DNA of 64,000 bases from DASPHG01 sp963748315 (GTDB taxonomy: Bacteria > Actinomycetota > Thermoleophilia > Solirubrobacterales > Thermoleophilaceae): the NCBI GenBank assembly GCA_963748315.1, contig CAVVIK010000006.1, positions 62,001-126,000 on the forward strand, given 5' to 3'. Both the position numbers and the translations under genes were made by a program. The notes under the pieces were generated by a model. That model was not told the DNA's origin and did not search any database. It saw only the letters and a list, made by a program, of their open reading frames with translations. The number at the start of each line of letters is the position of its first letter. Within the stretch, counting starts at the first letter, position 1. Shown here piece by piece: positions 1 to 9,231 of this stretch.

Positions 1-345
1 CGCCCGCAGCCACACCTTTGCGTGGTCGACGTGTGTGGGGGCGCGTTCCTCCGAGCGCTGGGTGTAGCCGAGGCGCTCGACCACCTCCGCCGCCGCGTCG
101 TACTCGCGCGGGTCGACGAGCAGATCCACGTCCCCGTACATGCGCGGCTCGTCGTCGTCATAGAGCCACTGCTCGAACGACGGCCCCTTCAGAAGGATGC
201 TGCGCACCCCGACGGCCTCCAGCGCCGACACAGCCTCGACGGCCGCCGCCTGGACCGCCAGCCCGGCACCGACCGCCTCGACGGGGTCCCAGCGGGGACC
301 CTCGCCGCCCGTGCGAAAACCCGATGTCACCGGTTCAAGGTACAT
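1..345 (-). CDS. nucleotidyltransferase family protein, 5' part (cut by left edge)
   Basis: Only the first 115 codons lie in the window; the gene reads leftward off the edge. Residues 51-55 read LLKGP and residues 70-74 read YGDVD, followed by LLV. This is the G-S/P plus D-x-D pattern of the NTP_transf_5-type (PF14907) nucleotidyltransferases, whose paired Asp residues bind metal. The substrate cannot be told. ATG 345 is the most upstream start before a stop codon at 369-367. GTG 330 is the alternative, and neither has a clear ribosome site. The gene is divergent from the surface-protein gene at 486. Members of this family are often found beside polysaccharide genes, which agrees with the locus. 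The family call is fairly sure, the start less so. Confidence 0.7.
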   Translation of the reverse strand, partial: MYLEPVTSGFRTGGEGPRWDPVEAVGAGLAVQAAAVEAVSALEAVGVRSILLKGPSFEQWLYDDDEPRMYGDVDLLVDPREYDAAAEVVERLGYTQRSEERAPTHVDHAKVWLRA

Positions 346-485
346 CCGATAGTTGCCGAACCAGAACTACTGTGCTATCCCAGATGGAGAAACAAGGGCT
401 GGGAAGGCATGCGGGTGCCGCCAGCCAAAATGCCTCCGCGCACCGGATGTCCGCGAGGCACGACTCGCCTGTCTGACACCACACC

Positions 486-1088
486 ATGAGCTCTCCCACA
501 CACTCCCTTCGCACCCTTCCGGCCCTGCTCGCCGTCGTCACGGCGTACGCGCTCACGCTGGGCGCCCTGCCCGCCGTCGCGCAGACGGACACGACGACCA
601 CGCAGCAGGCGCCTACCGAGACGACGCCCACCGAGACGACGCCCACCGAGACCACGCCCGAGCCGGCGCCTGAGCCCGAGCCGGAGCCGACTCCCGAGCC
701 GACCGCGGCTCCGAACGAGTACACCGAAGCCATCCCGACCGGATCCGGCTCGGCCCCCACGTCGCCTCAGAGTCCCGCCCACACGGGGTCCGGCCAGCCG
801 AGCACGATTACCTCGACGGACGACCTGTCAGGCGAGGACAACACCGCCGCCACAGGACCCGCGAAGGACAAGAAGAAGCACGCGTCGAAGAAGAACGACA
901 AGAAGAAGCCGCATGAGCGAGTCGTTTCCGAGACACCAGCCACAGACGGACCATCCGTTCCCGCAGCTCCCGCGGCCAGCGACGTCGGTGACAGCGCGCG
1001 ACTCCTGTGGCTCGGGCTTGCGCTCCTGATGATCACCGGCGGAATCGTGAGCACGGCCCTCGCGAGGCGTCGCCGTGCCAACCTCTAG
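486..1088 (+). CDS. stalk-like secreted surface protein with C-terminal membrane anchor
   Basis: The 200-residue protein has an N-terminal signal sequence (hydrophobic about residues 13-30, with a likely cut after AVAQ). A Thr/Pro/Glu-rich low-complexity stretch follows (about 33-75), then a Ser/Thr/Gly-rich linker. Next comes a Lys-rich patch (about 126-142) and an Ala/Pro linker. A single membrane helix (about 169-191) ends in RRRR. This is the layout of a type I surface protein whose stalk crosses the cell wall. No LPXTG sorting signal is seen. The stalk contains three 15-base tandem repeats. I recognise no enzymatic domain, so the function is unknown. The last 14 bases overlap the start of the polymerase gene downstream, which suggests cotranscription. 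Confidence 0.75.
   Translation: MSSPTHSLRTLPALLAVVTAYALTLGALPAVAQTDTTTTQQAPTETTPTETTPTETTPEPAPEPEPEPTPEPTAAPNEYTEAIPTGSGSAPTSPQSPAHTGSGQPSTITSTDDLSGEDNTAATGPAKDKKKHASKKNDKKKPHERVVSETPATDGPSVPAAPAASDVGDSARLLWLGLALLMITGGIVSTALARRRRANL
615..659 (+). repeat. three 15-bp in-frame tandem repeats
   Basis: The unit accgagacgacgccc occurs at 615-629 and 630-644. A third copy at 645-659 carries one g-to-c change. Each unit encodes T-E-T-T-P in the stalk of the surface protein. The copy number could vary between strains by slippage. Confidence 0.85.
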
Positions 1089-3156
1089 CTCCGGGGTAGC
1101 AACCCGCTCCCCTCAGGAGGGGGCCGTCGAAACAGCCCGGCTGGATGCCGTGCGCGGACGGACCGTGATCGATCGGGTACGAGACTTCGCTCGGGACTCG
1201 GCGCTCACCGTGGGCGTCGCCCTCGCTGTGGGCGCGCTCGCGCTCGACAGCGGCGGCTACGACGTCACGACTCGCAACTGCTTCGCCATCGCCGTCTGGT
1301 GGGCGATCGGGGTCGGGGTCGCGTCCTCGGTCTGGCCGGTCGCGCGGATCCCGCGTGCGGCGCTCGTCGGCGGCGCCGCGCTGACCGCGCTCGTGACGAT
1401 GACCGCGATCTGGGTGCCGTGGGCCGACAGCGCGGAGAGAGCCTTCACCGAGTTCAACCGCCTGGCGTTCTACCTGGGTGTCTTCACGCTGGTCGTCATC
1501 GGCTCGAACCGCCGCAACGCGGCGCGATGGGCCGACGGCGTCGCACTGGCGATCGGCGCGATCGCAATCGTCGGTCTGATCAGCCGCCTCTTCCCCGACC
1601 TGTGGGGCGACAGAGGCGTTTCGAGCTTCTTCCCCGGCGGCACGCGCTACCTCGGGTATCCGCTCGACTACTGGAACGGGCTGGGCATCTTCATCGGGCT
1701 CGGGCTGCCGCTCATGCTGCGGATGGCGGCCGAGGCGCGCACGGCCGTCGCACGCGCGCTGGCGATCGCTCCCTTCCCGGCGGTGCTCGGCGCGCTGTAC
1801 CTGACCTCCTCCCGTGGCGGGTTCGTGACGGCGGCGGTCGCCATGGTCGTGTTCTTCCTACTCGCGACCGATCGCCTGCGGCTGCTCGTGGCAACGGCCT
1901 GCGCGGGGGCGGGCAGCGCCGCCGCGATCCTCGTCCTGGATGCCCGTACCGAGCTCGCCGACGGCATCCTCACCTCGGACGTCATTCATTCGCAGGGCCG
2001 CAGCGCCGCTCTATTGATCGGCGTGATCTGCGTGCTGACGGGGCTCGCGTACGGTTTCGTGTCCCGCTTCGAGATCCGCGCCCCGCGGTTGGGTGTTCCG
2101 CGAGCCGCGGTCGTCGCCGGCGCCATCGTTCTCGTAGCCGCCGGGATCGTGGCCGCGAACCCGTCCCAGCGGTTCGAGGACTTCAAGCAGGAGCCGAGCA
2201 ACCCGTTCGCGGCCACAGGCGGCGGCTCGGGAGCGGGCTCGGGCGCGTCCGACTCGGCGTCGTCGGAGTCCTCGGTGATCGACTCCGCCTCCTCGCACCT
2301 GCTCAGCTCCGGCGGCAACGGCCGCTGGCAGTTCTGGGGCGCCGCGGTAGACGAGTTCGAGACCAAGCCGATCGCGGGCCGCGGGCCCGGCTCGTTCGAG
2401 GCCTGGTGGGCGCAGCACGGATCGATCTCGTACTTCACGCGCCACGCGCACTCTCACTACCTCCAGACGCTCGGCGAGCTGGGGGCGATCGGGCTTCTGC
2501 TGCTGCTCGTATTCCTGCTGGCGCCCGTGGCCGCGCTCCCGGGCCGCCTGCGCGGCCGGACGCCGCGCGAGCGCAATCTCATCGCCGCGTCCGCGGGCCT
2601 CGTCGCCGGCTTCCTGGTCGCGCTGGGGCTCGACTGGATCTGGGAGCTGCCGGCCGTGGCCGTCGTCGGCGTGATCGCGATCGCGCTCCTCGTCGGGCCG
2701 GCAACGTCCGCGCGTGCGGAGGCGCCGCAAACCGCGCGCAACCGGTCGCGCTTCGTGCCCCTCGCCGCACGTGGCGCCGTCGTCGTCGTCGCGCTTGCCG
2801 TGATCGCCGGACAGGCGATCCCGCTGCTCGCGCAGGACGATCTCGAGGTCAGCAAGGACCGGTTCGCGGCCGCTGACCTCGACGGCGCTCGCGACGCGGC
2901 GCTCGAGGCGCGCGACGTGCAGCCCTGGGCGGCCTCGCCGCACCTCCAGCTTGCACTGGTCGAGGAGGCGATGGGCGACCTGCCGGCCGCTCGCGACGCC
3001 GCGTCCGAGGCGATCGAGCGCGACCCGCTCGACTGGCGGCTATGGCTTACGCGCGCGCGGATCGACGAGGCGTCGGGGTTGAGCGCCGCCGCGGAGGCGG
3101 ACCTGGCGAGGGCCGTCGAGCTGAATCCGCGCTCGCCCCTGTTCGCCAACCGTTGA
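1075..3156 (+). CDS. O-antigen ligase/Wzy-type polymerase with C-terminal TPR
   Basis: A 693-residue multi-pass membrane protein of the Wzy_C/O-antigen ligase (PF04932) type. This family joins lipid-linked glycan units or transfers the finished glycan on the outer face of the membrane. About ten or more hydrophobic helices run from residue 45 to 560. The typical motifs are GYPLDYWNG (about 200), TSSRGGF (about 245) and HAHSHYLQTLGELG in the large outer loop (about 458-472). Residues from about 590 to the end form TPR-like repeats (DAALEARDVQPWAASPHLQL and similar). The start is GTG 1075, inside the end of the surface-protein gene. Its stop overlaps the TTG start of the next gene. Polymerase versus ligase cannot be decided from sequence. 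Confidence 0.85.
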   Translation: MPTSSSGVATRSPQEGAVETARLDAVRGRTVIDRVRDFARDSALTVGVALAVGALALDSGGYDVTTRNCFAIAVWWAIGVGVASSVWPVARIPRAALVGGAALTALVTMTAIWVPWADSAERAFTEFNRLAFYLGVFTLVVIGSNRRNAARWADGVALAIGAIAIVGLISRLFPDLWGDRGVSSFFPGGTRYLGYPLDYWNGLGIFIGLGLPLMLRMAAEARTAVARALAIAPFPAVLGALYLTSSRGGFVTAAVAMVVFFLLATDRLRLLVATACAGAGSAAAILVLDARTELADGILTSDVIHSQGRSAALLIGVICVLTGLAYGFVSRFEIRAPRLGVPRAAVVAGAIVLVAAGIVAANPSQRFEDFKQEPSNPFAATGGGSGAGSGASDSASSESSVIDSASSHLLSSGGNGRWQFWGAAVDEFETKPIAGRGPGSFEAWWAQHGSISYFTRHAHSHYLQTLGELGAIGLLLLLVFLLAPVAALPGRLRGRTPRERNLIAASAGLVAGFLVALGLDWIWELPAVAVVGVIAIALLVGPATSARAEAPQTARNRSRFVPLAARGAVVVVALAVIAGQAIPLLAQDDLEVSKDRFAAADLDGARDAALEARDVQPWAASPHLQLALVEEAMGDLPAARDAASEAIERDPLDWRLWLTRARIDEASGLSAAAEADLARAVELNPRSPLFANR

Positions 3157-4007
3157 CCGATCCCACGGTCACGATCGTCGTAGTCGCGCACTCCGTCCGG
3201 CACGAGCTGGAGCGGTGCTTCGACTCGATCCGGCGGCACGCGGAGGTGCCGACGGCGGTGATCCTGGTCGACAACGCGTCCGACGACGACACGCGCGAGT
3301 GGGTTCGTTCCGAACACCCGGAGGTCGAAGTCGTCGAGCTCGACGAGAACCTCGGGGTCGCGGCGCGCGACCACGGGCTGCGCCGGTCGAAGTCGCCGTA
3401 CACGATGTTCCTGGACAGCGACGCGGCGCTCACGCCGGGCGCGCTCCCCACCCTGGTGGCGGCGCTCGAGGAGAACCCGAGCTGGGGCCTCGTCGGGCCG
3501 CGGCTGGTTCACGACGACGGGCAGCTCCAACGTTCGGCCCGGCGGTTTCCGCCGACGCTCCTGCCCATCCTGCGCCGGCCGCCGCTGGTGCGGTTCTTCG
3601 AGGACCGCAAGACCGTCCGGCGCCACCTGATGGCCGATTTCGACCATGCCGCCACCCGGCCCGTCCTCTATGTACTCGGGGCCTGTCAGCTGTTCCGCAC
3701 GTCGCTCGCCCGCATCGCCGGCCCGTTCGACGACCGCGTCTTCCTCGGATGGGACGATGCCGACTGGTGCTTCCGCATCAGGGACGCCGGCGGCGAGATC
3801 GTGTTCGTGTCCGACGCCGAGGTGATTCACAGCTACCGACGGCAGACCCGTCAGCAGCCGCTGTCGCGAGCCGGGCTGCGCCAGCTCCAGGCGTTCGTGT
3901 ATTTCCAGCGCATGTATCGAGGCCGCCGCCGAGAGCTGATCGAGCTGTCGAACCAGCTCGACCGTGCGGCCGAGGCGGGTGACGCGTGGACCCGATCGGC
4001 CGCCTGA
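3153..4007 (+). CDS. family 2 glycosyltransferase
   Basis: A GT2 enzyme of 284 residues with the GT-A fold, adding a sugar from a nucleotide donor on the cytoplasmic side. IVVVAHS (8-14) starts the fold, VDNASDD (39-45) is the nucleotide-binding turn, and DSD (88-90) is the metal-binding DxD. GWDDADWCFR (about 203) is the ED/DD-type catalytic region of rhamnosyltransferase-like GT2s. I chose TTG 3153 because it overlaps the preceding stop codon (TTGA) and sits just before the conserved first strand; residues upstream of it show no GT2 homology. The gene overlaps the following methyltransferase by 22 bases, so the two are translationally linked. Acceptor and donor are unknown. Confidence 0.85.
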   Translation: MTDPTVTIVVVAHSVRHELERCFDSIRRHAEVPTAVILVDNASDDDTREWVRSEHPEVEVVELDENLGVAARDHGLRRSKSPYTMFLDSDAALTPGALPTLVAALEENPSWGLVGPRLVHDDGQLQRSARRFPPTLLPILRRPPLVRFFEDRKTVRRHLMADFDHAATRPVLYVLGACQLFRTSLARIAGPFDDRVFLGWDDADWCFRIRDAGGEIVFVSDAEVIHSYRRQTRQQPLSRAGLRQLQAFVYFQRMYRGRRRELIELSNQLDRAAEAGDAWTRSAA

Positions 4008-4693
4008 AGCGGACGGAGAGCGCAGCGCTCCGACATGCCCTGCTGCGCACGGCGGCCGCCGCTCGCTACGCGACCCATGGCCATGTCGTGCGGCGGCGGA
4101 GAGTCCGCCGCTATCTCGCGGCCACCGATGAGCCCGCACTCCACGTCGGCGCGGGGCCGATGCGGCTGCCGGGTTGGCTGAACACCGACCTGATCTCGGG
4201 CGACGTGCAGCTCGATGTGACCCGTCGGCTGCCCTTCGCGGACGGCTCGTTCGCATACGCCTTCGGCGAGCACCTGGTCGAGCACATGCCGGCGGCCACC
4301 GGCGAGCGCATGCTGGCCGAGCTGTTCAGGGTGCTGAGACCCGGTGGCGTGCTGCGGCTCACGACCCCCGACCTGAAGAAGATCATCGCGATCTATGAGG
4401 ACCGCAACCCCGAGGTCTCGCGCGACGATTACACCCGCTACCTCGCCGGCCTCACCGGGAAGCGCTATGAGCAGCCGGCCGAGGTCTTCAACGACTACCT
4501 GCGGCTCTGGGGCCATCACCACGTCTACGACGAGGCGGACCTCACGTCCAGGCTGCACGGCGCCGGGTTTGCGAAGGTCGTGCGAGTCGAGCCCGGCGAG
4601 AGCGAGCACGAACGCCTCCGCGACGTCGAGCGGCACGGCGGCGAGGCGTGGGTGAACCGGGCCGAGGCGATGTGTCTCGAGGCGACGCGATGA
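3986..4693 (+). CDS. SAM-dependent methyltransferase (class I)
   Basis: A 235-residue protein whose HVGAGP (53-58) and NTDLI (67-71) form a degenerate SAM-binding motif I. LVEHMP and VLRPGGVLRLTTPD (about 117-130) are the post-motifs of Methyltransf_11-type enzymes, often labelled 'predicted SAM-dependent methyltransferase' in polysaccharide clusters. It probably O-methylates a sugar of the glycan built by the flanking GT2 genes. The start is GTG 3986 inside the previous gene, with ATGA coupling to the next. The N-terminal 45 residues are basic and may contact lipid or glycan; that is a guess. Confidence 0.8.
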   Translation: MDPIGRLKRTESAALRHALLRTAAAARYATHGHVVRRRRVRRYLAATDEPALHVGAGPMRLPGWLNTDLISGDVQLDVTRRLPFADGSFAYAFGEHLVEHMPAATGERMLAELFRVLRPGGVLRLTTPDLKKIIAIYEDRNPEVSRDDYTRYLAGLTGKRYEQPAEVFNDYLRLWGHHHVYDEADLTSRLHGAGFAKVVRVEPGESEHERLRDVERHGGEAWVNRAEAMCLEATR

Positions 4694-5622
4694 ACGCGAG
4701 CGGCGAACCGCTGGTGAGCATGATCATGCCGGCGTGGCGGCCACGGCGCGACTGGCTGCTCGAGGCGGTCGGCACCGCGCTCGCCCAGCGCGACTGCAGC
4801 TTCGAGCTGATCGTCGTCGACGACGGCAGCCCGGAGCCCGTCGAGGACCTCCTGGCCGACATCCAGCATCCAGAGCTGCGCGTCCTGCGCGTGGAGCACG
4901 GCGGGCCGTCGCACGCGCGCAACGCGGGCATCGAGGCGGCGCGCGGCCGGCTCCTGCGCTTCATCGACGCCGACGACTCCTACCCGCCCGACGGCACGGC
5001 GCGGCTGGCGCAAGTGATCGGGACCAGCGACGACGTGATCGCCTACGGCCGCACGGTGTTCTGCGACGAGGAGCTGCGCCCGGTGTGGACGATGTCGTCG
5101 GACCTCCAGGGCGAGCTCGGCGTGAACGCGATGCTGAGCCGGTTCACCGTGCGGATCCAGTCGCTCTTGTTCCCGCGCGCGGTGGTCGACGCGACCGGGC
5201 CGTGGGATCCGAGCTTTCCGGTCTGCGGCGACCTCGACTTCATCGTCAGGGCCACGGAGCACGCGGAGGTCCGCGGCGATCCTGTGGTGGCCACGCACTA
5301 CCGCAAGCACTCCACCTCGCAGAGCTCGGACATCGTCCGGGGGGACGAGGGCGTGCGGCGGATGATGGAGGGCTACTTCGAACGTCACCCCGAGCTGCGC
5401 GGCTCGCGGCTCGAGCGGACCGCTGCGGCCATGCGCCATGCCATCGCGGCGCGCGCCTACGCCACGCGGGGTATCTGGGGCGCCGCGATTCGGCGTACGG
5501 CCCGTTCGTTGGCGCTCGACCCGCGCGCGGCCGTCGCCGAGGTTCGCCTGGCCCTGCCGGCTGTGACGGGCCGCCTGCGCCGGGGCGTCGGGTTGAGGCG
5601 CGCAAGACGGGAGCACGGCTAG
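4690..5622 (+). CDS. family 2 glycosyltransferase
   Basis: A GT2 enzyme of 310 residues. VSMIMPAW (9-16), IVVDDGSPEP (41-50) and FIDADDS (91-97, with the DxD) are visible. The C-terminal third has GPWDPSF and GDLDFIVRA, the usual acceptor-side D-x-D/F region. ATG 4690 overlaps the upstream stop as ATGA and stands right before the first beta strand, so the start is well supported. The C-terminus is basic and amphipathic (RRGVGLRRARREHG) and may touch the membrane. The flippase gene starts on the next base after the stop. Confidence 0.87.
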   Translation: MNASGEPLVSMIMPAWRPRRDWLLEAVGTALAQRDCSFELIVVDDGSPEPVEDLLADIQHPELRVLRVEHGGPSHARNAGIEAARGRLLRFIDADDSYPPDGTARLAQVIGTSDDVIAYGRTVFCDEELRPVWTMSSDLQGELGVNAMLSRFTVRIQSLLFPRAVVDATGPWDPSFPVCGDLDFIVRATEHAEVRGDPVVATHYRKHSTSQSSDIVRGDEGVRRMMEGYFERHPELRGSRLERTAAAMRHAIAARAYATRGIWGAAIRRTARSLALDPRAAVAEVRLALPAVTGRLRRGVGLRRARREHG

Positions 5623-7069
5623 GTGGAGGAGAAGGTCGTCCGGGGCGTTCCCTGGACGCTGCTCGAATACGCCGCGAACAAGACGCTGACGCTGGCCACC
5701 ACGCTCGTCCTCGCGCGGCTACTCGTGCCAGCGGACTTCGGACTCGTTGCGCTGGCGATGCTGACGATCCAGTCGGTTCAGTACGCCGTCGGTCTCGGGA
5801 TAGCTCCGGCGCTCGTCACCTCGCCGGACCTCGACCGCCGTGTTCGCGGAACGGCCCTCACCTTGATGGCGGTGATCGGAGCGGGATCGACCGTGTTGGT
5901 CGCCGCGGCCTCCCCGCTCATCGCGGACCTGTTCGGCGACGACCGGCTCACGGATGTCCTCGTGGCGCTCTCCGCGACGCTCTTCATCGGCAGCCTCGGC
6001 TCGTTCTACGGGATCGTCATGCAGGCGGAGCTTGCCTTCCGGTCGCGATTTGCGGCCGCGGCGGCGCAAACCGTCGTCTATGCGGTGGTAGCGCTCACGC
6101 TGGCGAGCCTGGATGCGGGGGTCTGGAGCCTCGTCGCCGGCCAGCTCGCCGGATACACGACGTTCGCGATCGCCGGGTTCTGGCTCTCGCGCGAGCGCAC
6201 GCCCCCAAACATGGACCGCGGGCTGTCGCGCGCGCTGCTCGCTCGCGGGAAGGGGTTCTTTCTCCAAGGCGGGCTCACGTTCGTGCAGGAGAACACGGAC
6301 TACTTCACGGTTGGCCGGATTTTGGGCGCGGGTTCTCTCGGCGTGTACGCGATGGCATTCCGGCTCAGCGAGATCCCGTACCTCGCTCTCGCCGATCCGG
6401 TCGCCCAGGTCACGTTCCCCGGGTTCGCGCGCATGCGACACCGCGGCGACGAGCTACGGCAGCCGTTCCTGACCACGCTCCGGCTCGTCGCGCTCGCGGC
6501 GTTACCAGCCGGGGCGATTCTCGCCGGTGCCGCCGAGCCATTCACACGGGCGGTACTCGGCGACACATGGCTGGCAATGATCGGCCCTCTGTCCGTGCTC
6601 GGCGTCTGGGGCGCCGTTCGAGCCGGTGCAGACGATGTCCGGCTGGTTGCTCAATGCGGTTGGTGAGGCATGGAGCGTCGGAAAACTGTCAGGGGCGATG
6701 GTTGTGCTTCTGATTCCGACCGTCGTCCTCGCTGCCGACTTGGGAGGACTGACCGCGGTGGCCTGGGCCATGCTGGGCAACGTCCTCCTCTTCTTCACCG
6801 GCCTCGCGATCCTCGTCCAGCGGCGTCTCGGCATATCAGTGCGCGACCAGTTGAGCGCGATCGGGCCGGTGGCGATCGCCGCGGCGGGCGCATGGGGTGC
6901 AACCCGCGGGGTCGCCGAGCTGACGGCGGGGAGCCCGGCGGGCGTTGTGCTGATCGTCTCCGTTGCGGCTGGGCTCGCAACATACGCGGGTGCGCTGACC
7001 ATCACGGCTCCGGGCTCGGCTAGGTTCGCCCGGCGTGCCGTGTGGCGCTCCATCGGTCGGCCTGTCTAA
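5623..7069 (+). pseudogene. Wzx-like polysaccharide flippase, split by one frameshift
   Basis: This MOP-superfamily (polysaccharide biosynthesis protein) flippase would move lipid-linked oligosaccharides across the membrane. The first frame gives residues 1 to about 333 (EYAANKTLTLATTLVLARLL near the start; GGLTFVQENTDYFTVGRILG and EIPYLALADPVAQVTFPGFA later) and then stops at 6666. The conserved continuation PVQTMSGWLLNAVGE is in the next frame from about 6623 and runs to 7069. One extra base near 6622 explains the switch. The joined protein would be about 481 residues, the normal family size. GTG 5623 directly follows the upstream stop. Sequencing error or true inactivation are both possible; a second intact flippase exists at 50281. 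Confidence 0.8.
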
Positions 7070-7080
7070 CGTCGCGGTTC

Positions 7081-8301
7081 ATGCGGATCCTGGTCGACCC
7101 GAGCGCCTACGACTGCGCAAACCTGGGCGATGTAGCGATGCTCCAGGCCGCCGTTGTCAGGCTCCAGCGGTTATGGCCAGAGGCTGACGTCCGTGTCGTC
7201 ACGGACGTTCCGGACCTTCTGGCGCGGCACTGCCCAGGCACGACCCCGGTGTCGGCAGCGGCGAGGAGCGCGTGGTCCGGTCATTGGCCAAATAGGGCCT
7301 CGAGGATCGCCGCAGCGACCCACCCAGGCGTTGCCGCGACCGGGCGCGCACTACGGCATTGGCGCGCACGAGACGACGGAGTGGACGCCTTCGAGCAGGA
7401 GCTGCGGCGTGCGGACGCGGTCGTGCTCAGCGGCGGTGGGGGCACGACTGACTATTTCCCTTGGGAGACGCATGCAGCGCTCGACCTCTTCGATGCCGCG
7501 ACGCGGCGCGGGACCCCGACTGGAATCCTCGGTCAGGGCTTCGGCCCGCTTCGGGGTCGGTACCTGCGCCGTCGGGCGGCGGCTGTGCTGCCGCGAGTCG
7601 ACCTCATCACCCTCAGGGAGAGGCGCAGTAGCGCACCTCTGCTGCGCGAGCTGGGCGTGGCGTCGGAGCGAGTGGTGACGACTGGCGATGATGCGATCGA
7701 AATCGTCGCAAACCAACGTGGCGCGGCCGACGCAGATGGTCTGGGAGTGTGCGTTCGCGTATCCGATTACTCCGGCGTCGCGGAGGACCAGGTTCGTACG
7801 CTCGGGCGCGTGCTTACCGCGGTGAGCACGCGACTGAAAGCTGAACTCGTGCCGATCCCGATCTCCGCCCACCCCGATGAGCGCGACCTTGACGTGATAC
7901 GAGCGGTCTTGGGCGCCCGCGGAGCAGACGTACAGGACGGTACCATCGACACGCCACGGGCCGCGATCGACCGAGTCGCGCGATGCCGGGTAGTGGTAAC
8001 CGGCAGCTACCACGCGGGGGTGTTCGCCTTAGCCCAGGGGATTCCGGCTGTCGGGCTCGCCGCGTCGAGCTACTACGTGGACAAGTTCCTCGGCCTCCGG
8101 GACCAGTTCGGCGAGGGCTGCACACCCGTGATGCTCGATACGGACGATCTCGCCGGCAGCTTGGAGGCTGCGATTGAAGAAGCGTGGATGCAGGACGCGG
8201 GCGTGCGCGCGCGGCTGGTTGCGGCGGGAGAGCAACAGCTCGAACAGGGCCGCGTCGCCTACCGCCGGCTGTTCGAGATCGTCGAGTCAGCCCGAGGTTA
8301 G
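7081..8301 (+). CDS. polysaccharide pyruvyl transferase family protein
   Basis: A 406-residue member of PF04230 (CsaB/WcaK/AmsJ group), which adds ketal pyruvate to sugars of exported or wall glycans using phosphoenolpyruvate. The N-terminus DPSAYDCANLGDVAML (5-20) is the first nucleotide-like fold. VLSGGGG (about 116-122) and GILGQGFGPL (about 153) are typical. GSYHAGVFALAQGIPAVGL (about 307-325) is the C-terminal family signature, with the conserved His. I chose ATG 7081 because it begins at the first strand and follows the previous stop by 11 bases. It is the last gene of the first rightward block and its 3' end overlaps the oppositely oriented GT2 by 15 bases. A second PF04230 member lies at 46563. 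Confidence 0.85.
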   Translation: MRILVDPSAYDCANLGDVAMLQAAVVRLQRLWPEADVRVVTDVPDLLARHCPGTTPVSAAARSAWSGHWPNRASRIAAATHPGVAATGRALRHWRARDDGVDAFEQELRRADAVVLSGGGGTTDYFPWETHAALDLFDAATRRGTPTGILGQGFGPLRGRYLRRRAAAVLPRVDLITLRERRSSAPLLRELGVASERVVTTGDDAIEIVANQRGAADADGLGVCVRVSDYSGVAEDQVRTLGRVLTAVSTRLKAELVPIPISAHPDERDLDVIRAVLGARGADVQDGTIDTPRAAIDRVARCRVVVTGSYHAGVFALAQGIPAVGLAASSYYVDKFLGLRDQFGEGCTPVMLDTDDLAGSLEAAIEEAWMQDAGVRARLVAAGEQQLEQGRVAYRRLFEIVESARG

Positions 8302-9231
8302 GGCGATGAGCCATTCGGGCGCGGCCTCGGCAGCGCCCGGCTCCGGCCGCAGGTTCCGCCGGACCGCCCACGGGTCGAACAGCGCGCCGGCCGCGAGGAG
8401 AGCGCAGCGCCGGCTGCGGTAGACCAGCGCGCCGCGGAGGAAGCAGCGGGCCGCGTCAGCCCGTCGCCCCGCGCGCAGATGGTTCTGGCCGAGCCATTGC
8501 GCCAGCGCAACGCCACCCGCCCGCCAGTTCCCGTCGGGGTGAGGGTGCTTCGCAGCGAGGCGGTCGAACTCGCGCATCGCGTCCTGGCCGCGCTCGGTCA
8601 ACATGTTGTGGGCGTGCTTGCGGTACCCGACGAGGATCTCGGCGGATGCTGCCGCCGGCACCGTGTCGGCAAGCCGTAGCCACAGGTCCCAATCGGCTAC
8701 GTGGAAGAAGTTCTCGTCGAAGCCGCCCGCCTGTCGGACCGCGGAGGCCCGCGCGACGACGTTCGACGAGCCGGCCGGGATCACGTTCCGCGTCCGCAAC
8801 TGCTCCCCGAGCATCTCGGTAGCCGGCGCCGACTCGATCCAGAGGACTGCCCCTGTCTCGTCGAAGTGCGCCGCACCGCAGTACACAAAGCCCGCTGCGC
8901 GCTCGCGCGCGACCGCCAGTTGCGTCGCCAGCTTGCCGGGCGCCCAGAGGTCGTCGTCGTCGAGGAACGCGATCCACTCGCCGCGTGCCTCGGCGATCCC
9001 GTGGTTGCGCGCCGGGGCGACACCTCGCGCGACGTCGTGCCTGACCGTGCGCAGGCGCGGATCGGCGATCTCACCGAGCCGCGCCGGAGTCTCGTCGGTT
9101 GACCCGTCGTCCACGACGATCACCTCGAGCTCGACCCCCTCCTGTGCGAGCGCGCTCTCGAGTGTCGGCCGCAGGAAGTGCCAGCGATTCCGGGTCGGGA
9201 CGACGACCGTTATCTCCGGTGACTCAGTCAT
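8287..9231 (-). CDS. family 2 glycosyltransferase
   Basis: A GT2 enzyme of 314 residues. ITVVVPTRNR (7-16), VIVVDDGSTDETP (38-49) and FLDDDDLW (89-96, holding the DxD) are visible. VADWDLWLRLAD (about 175) is the catalytic-side motif. After about residue 215 the protein is a helical, Ala/Arg-rich tail also seen in the GT2 at 15068 (GRRADAARCFLRGAL versus GRRVDAARLFARVAR), so the two are paralogues. ATG 9231 overlaps the upstream gene by 8 bases (ATGACTGA). It is the last gene of a three-gene leftward operon (11433 to 8287). Confidence 0.87.
   Translation of the reverse strand: MTESPEITVVVPTRNRWHFLRPTLESALAQEGVELEVIVVDDGSTDETPARLGEIADPRLRTVRHDVARGVAPARNHGIAEARGEWIAFLDDDDLWAPGKLATQLAVARERAAGFVYCGAAHFDETGAVLWIESAPATEMLGEQLRTRNVIPAGSSNVVARASAVRQAGGFDENFFHVADWDLWLRLADTVPAAASAEILVGYRKHAHNMLTERGQDAMREFDRLAAKHPHPDGNWRAGGVALAQWLGQNHLRAGRRADAARCFLRGALVYRSRRCALLAAGALFDPWAVRRNLRPEPGAAEAAPEWLIALTSG

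Noticed and set aside
353..381. TTGCCG and TATCCC with 17 bases between, as a promoter for the surface-protein gene
   Set aside because: The -10 match is weak and the leader would be about 100 bases; not better than chance in this region.
2457..4256. 599-residue reading frame on the minus strand
   Set aside because: Arg/Ala-rich shadow of the polymerase and GT2 genes; no domain motifs.
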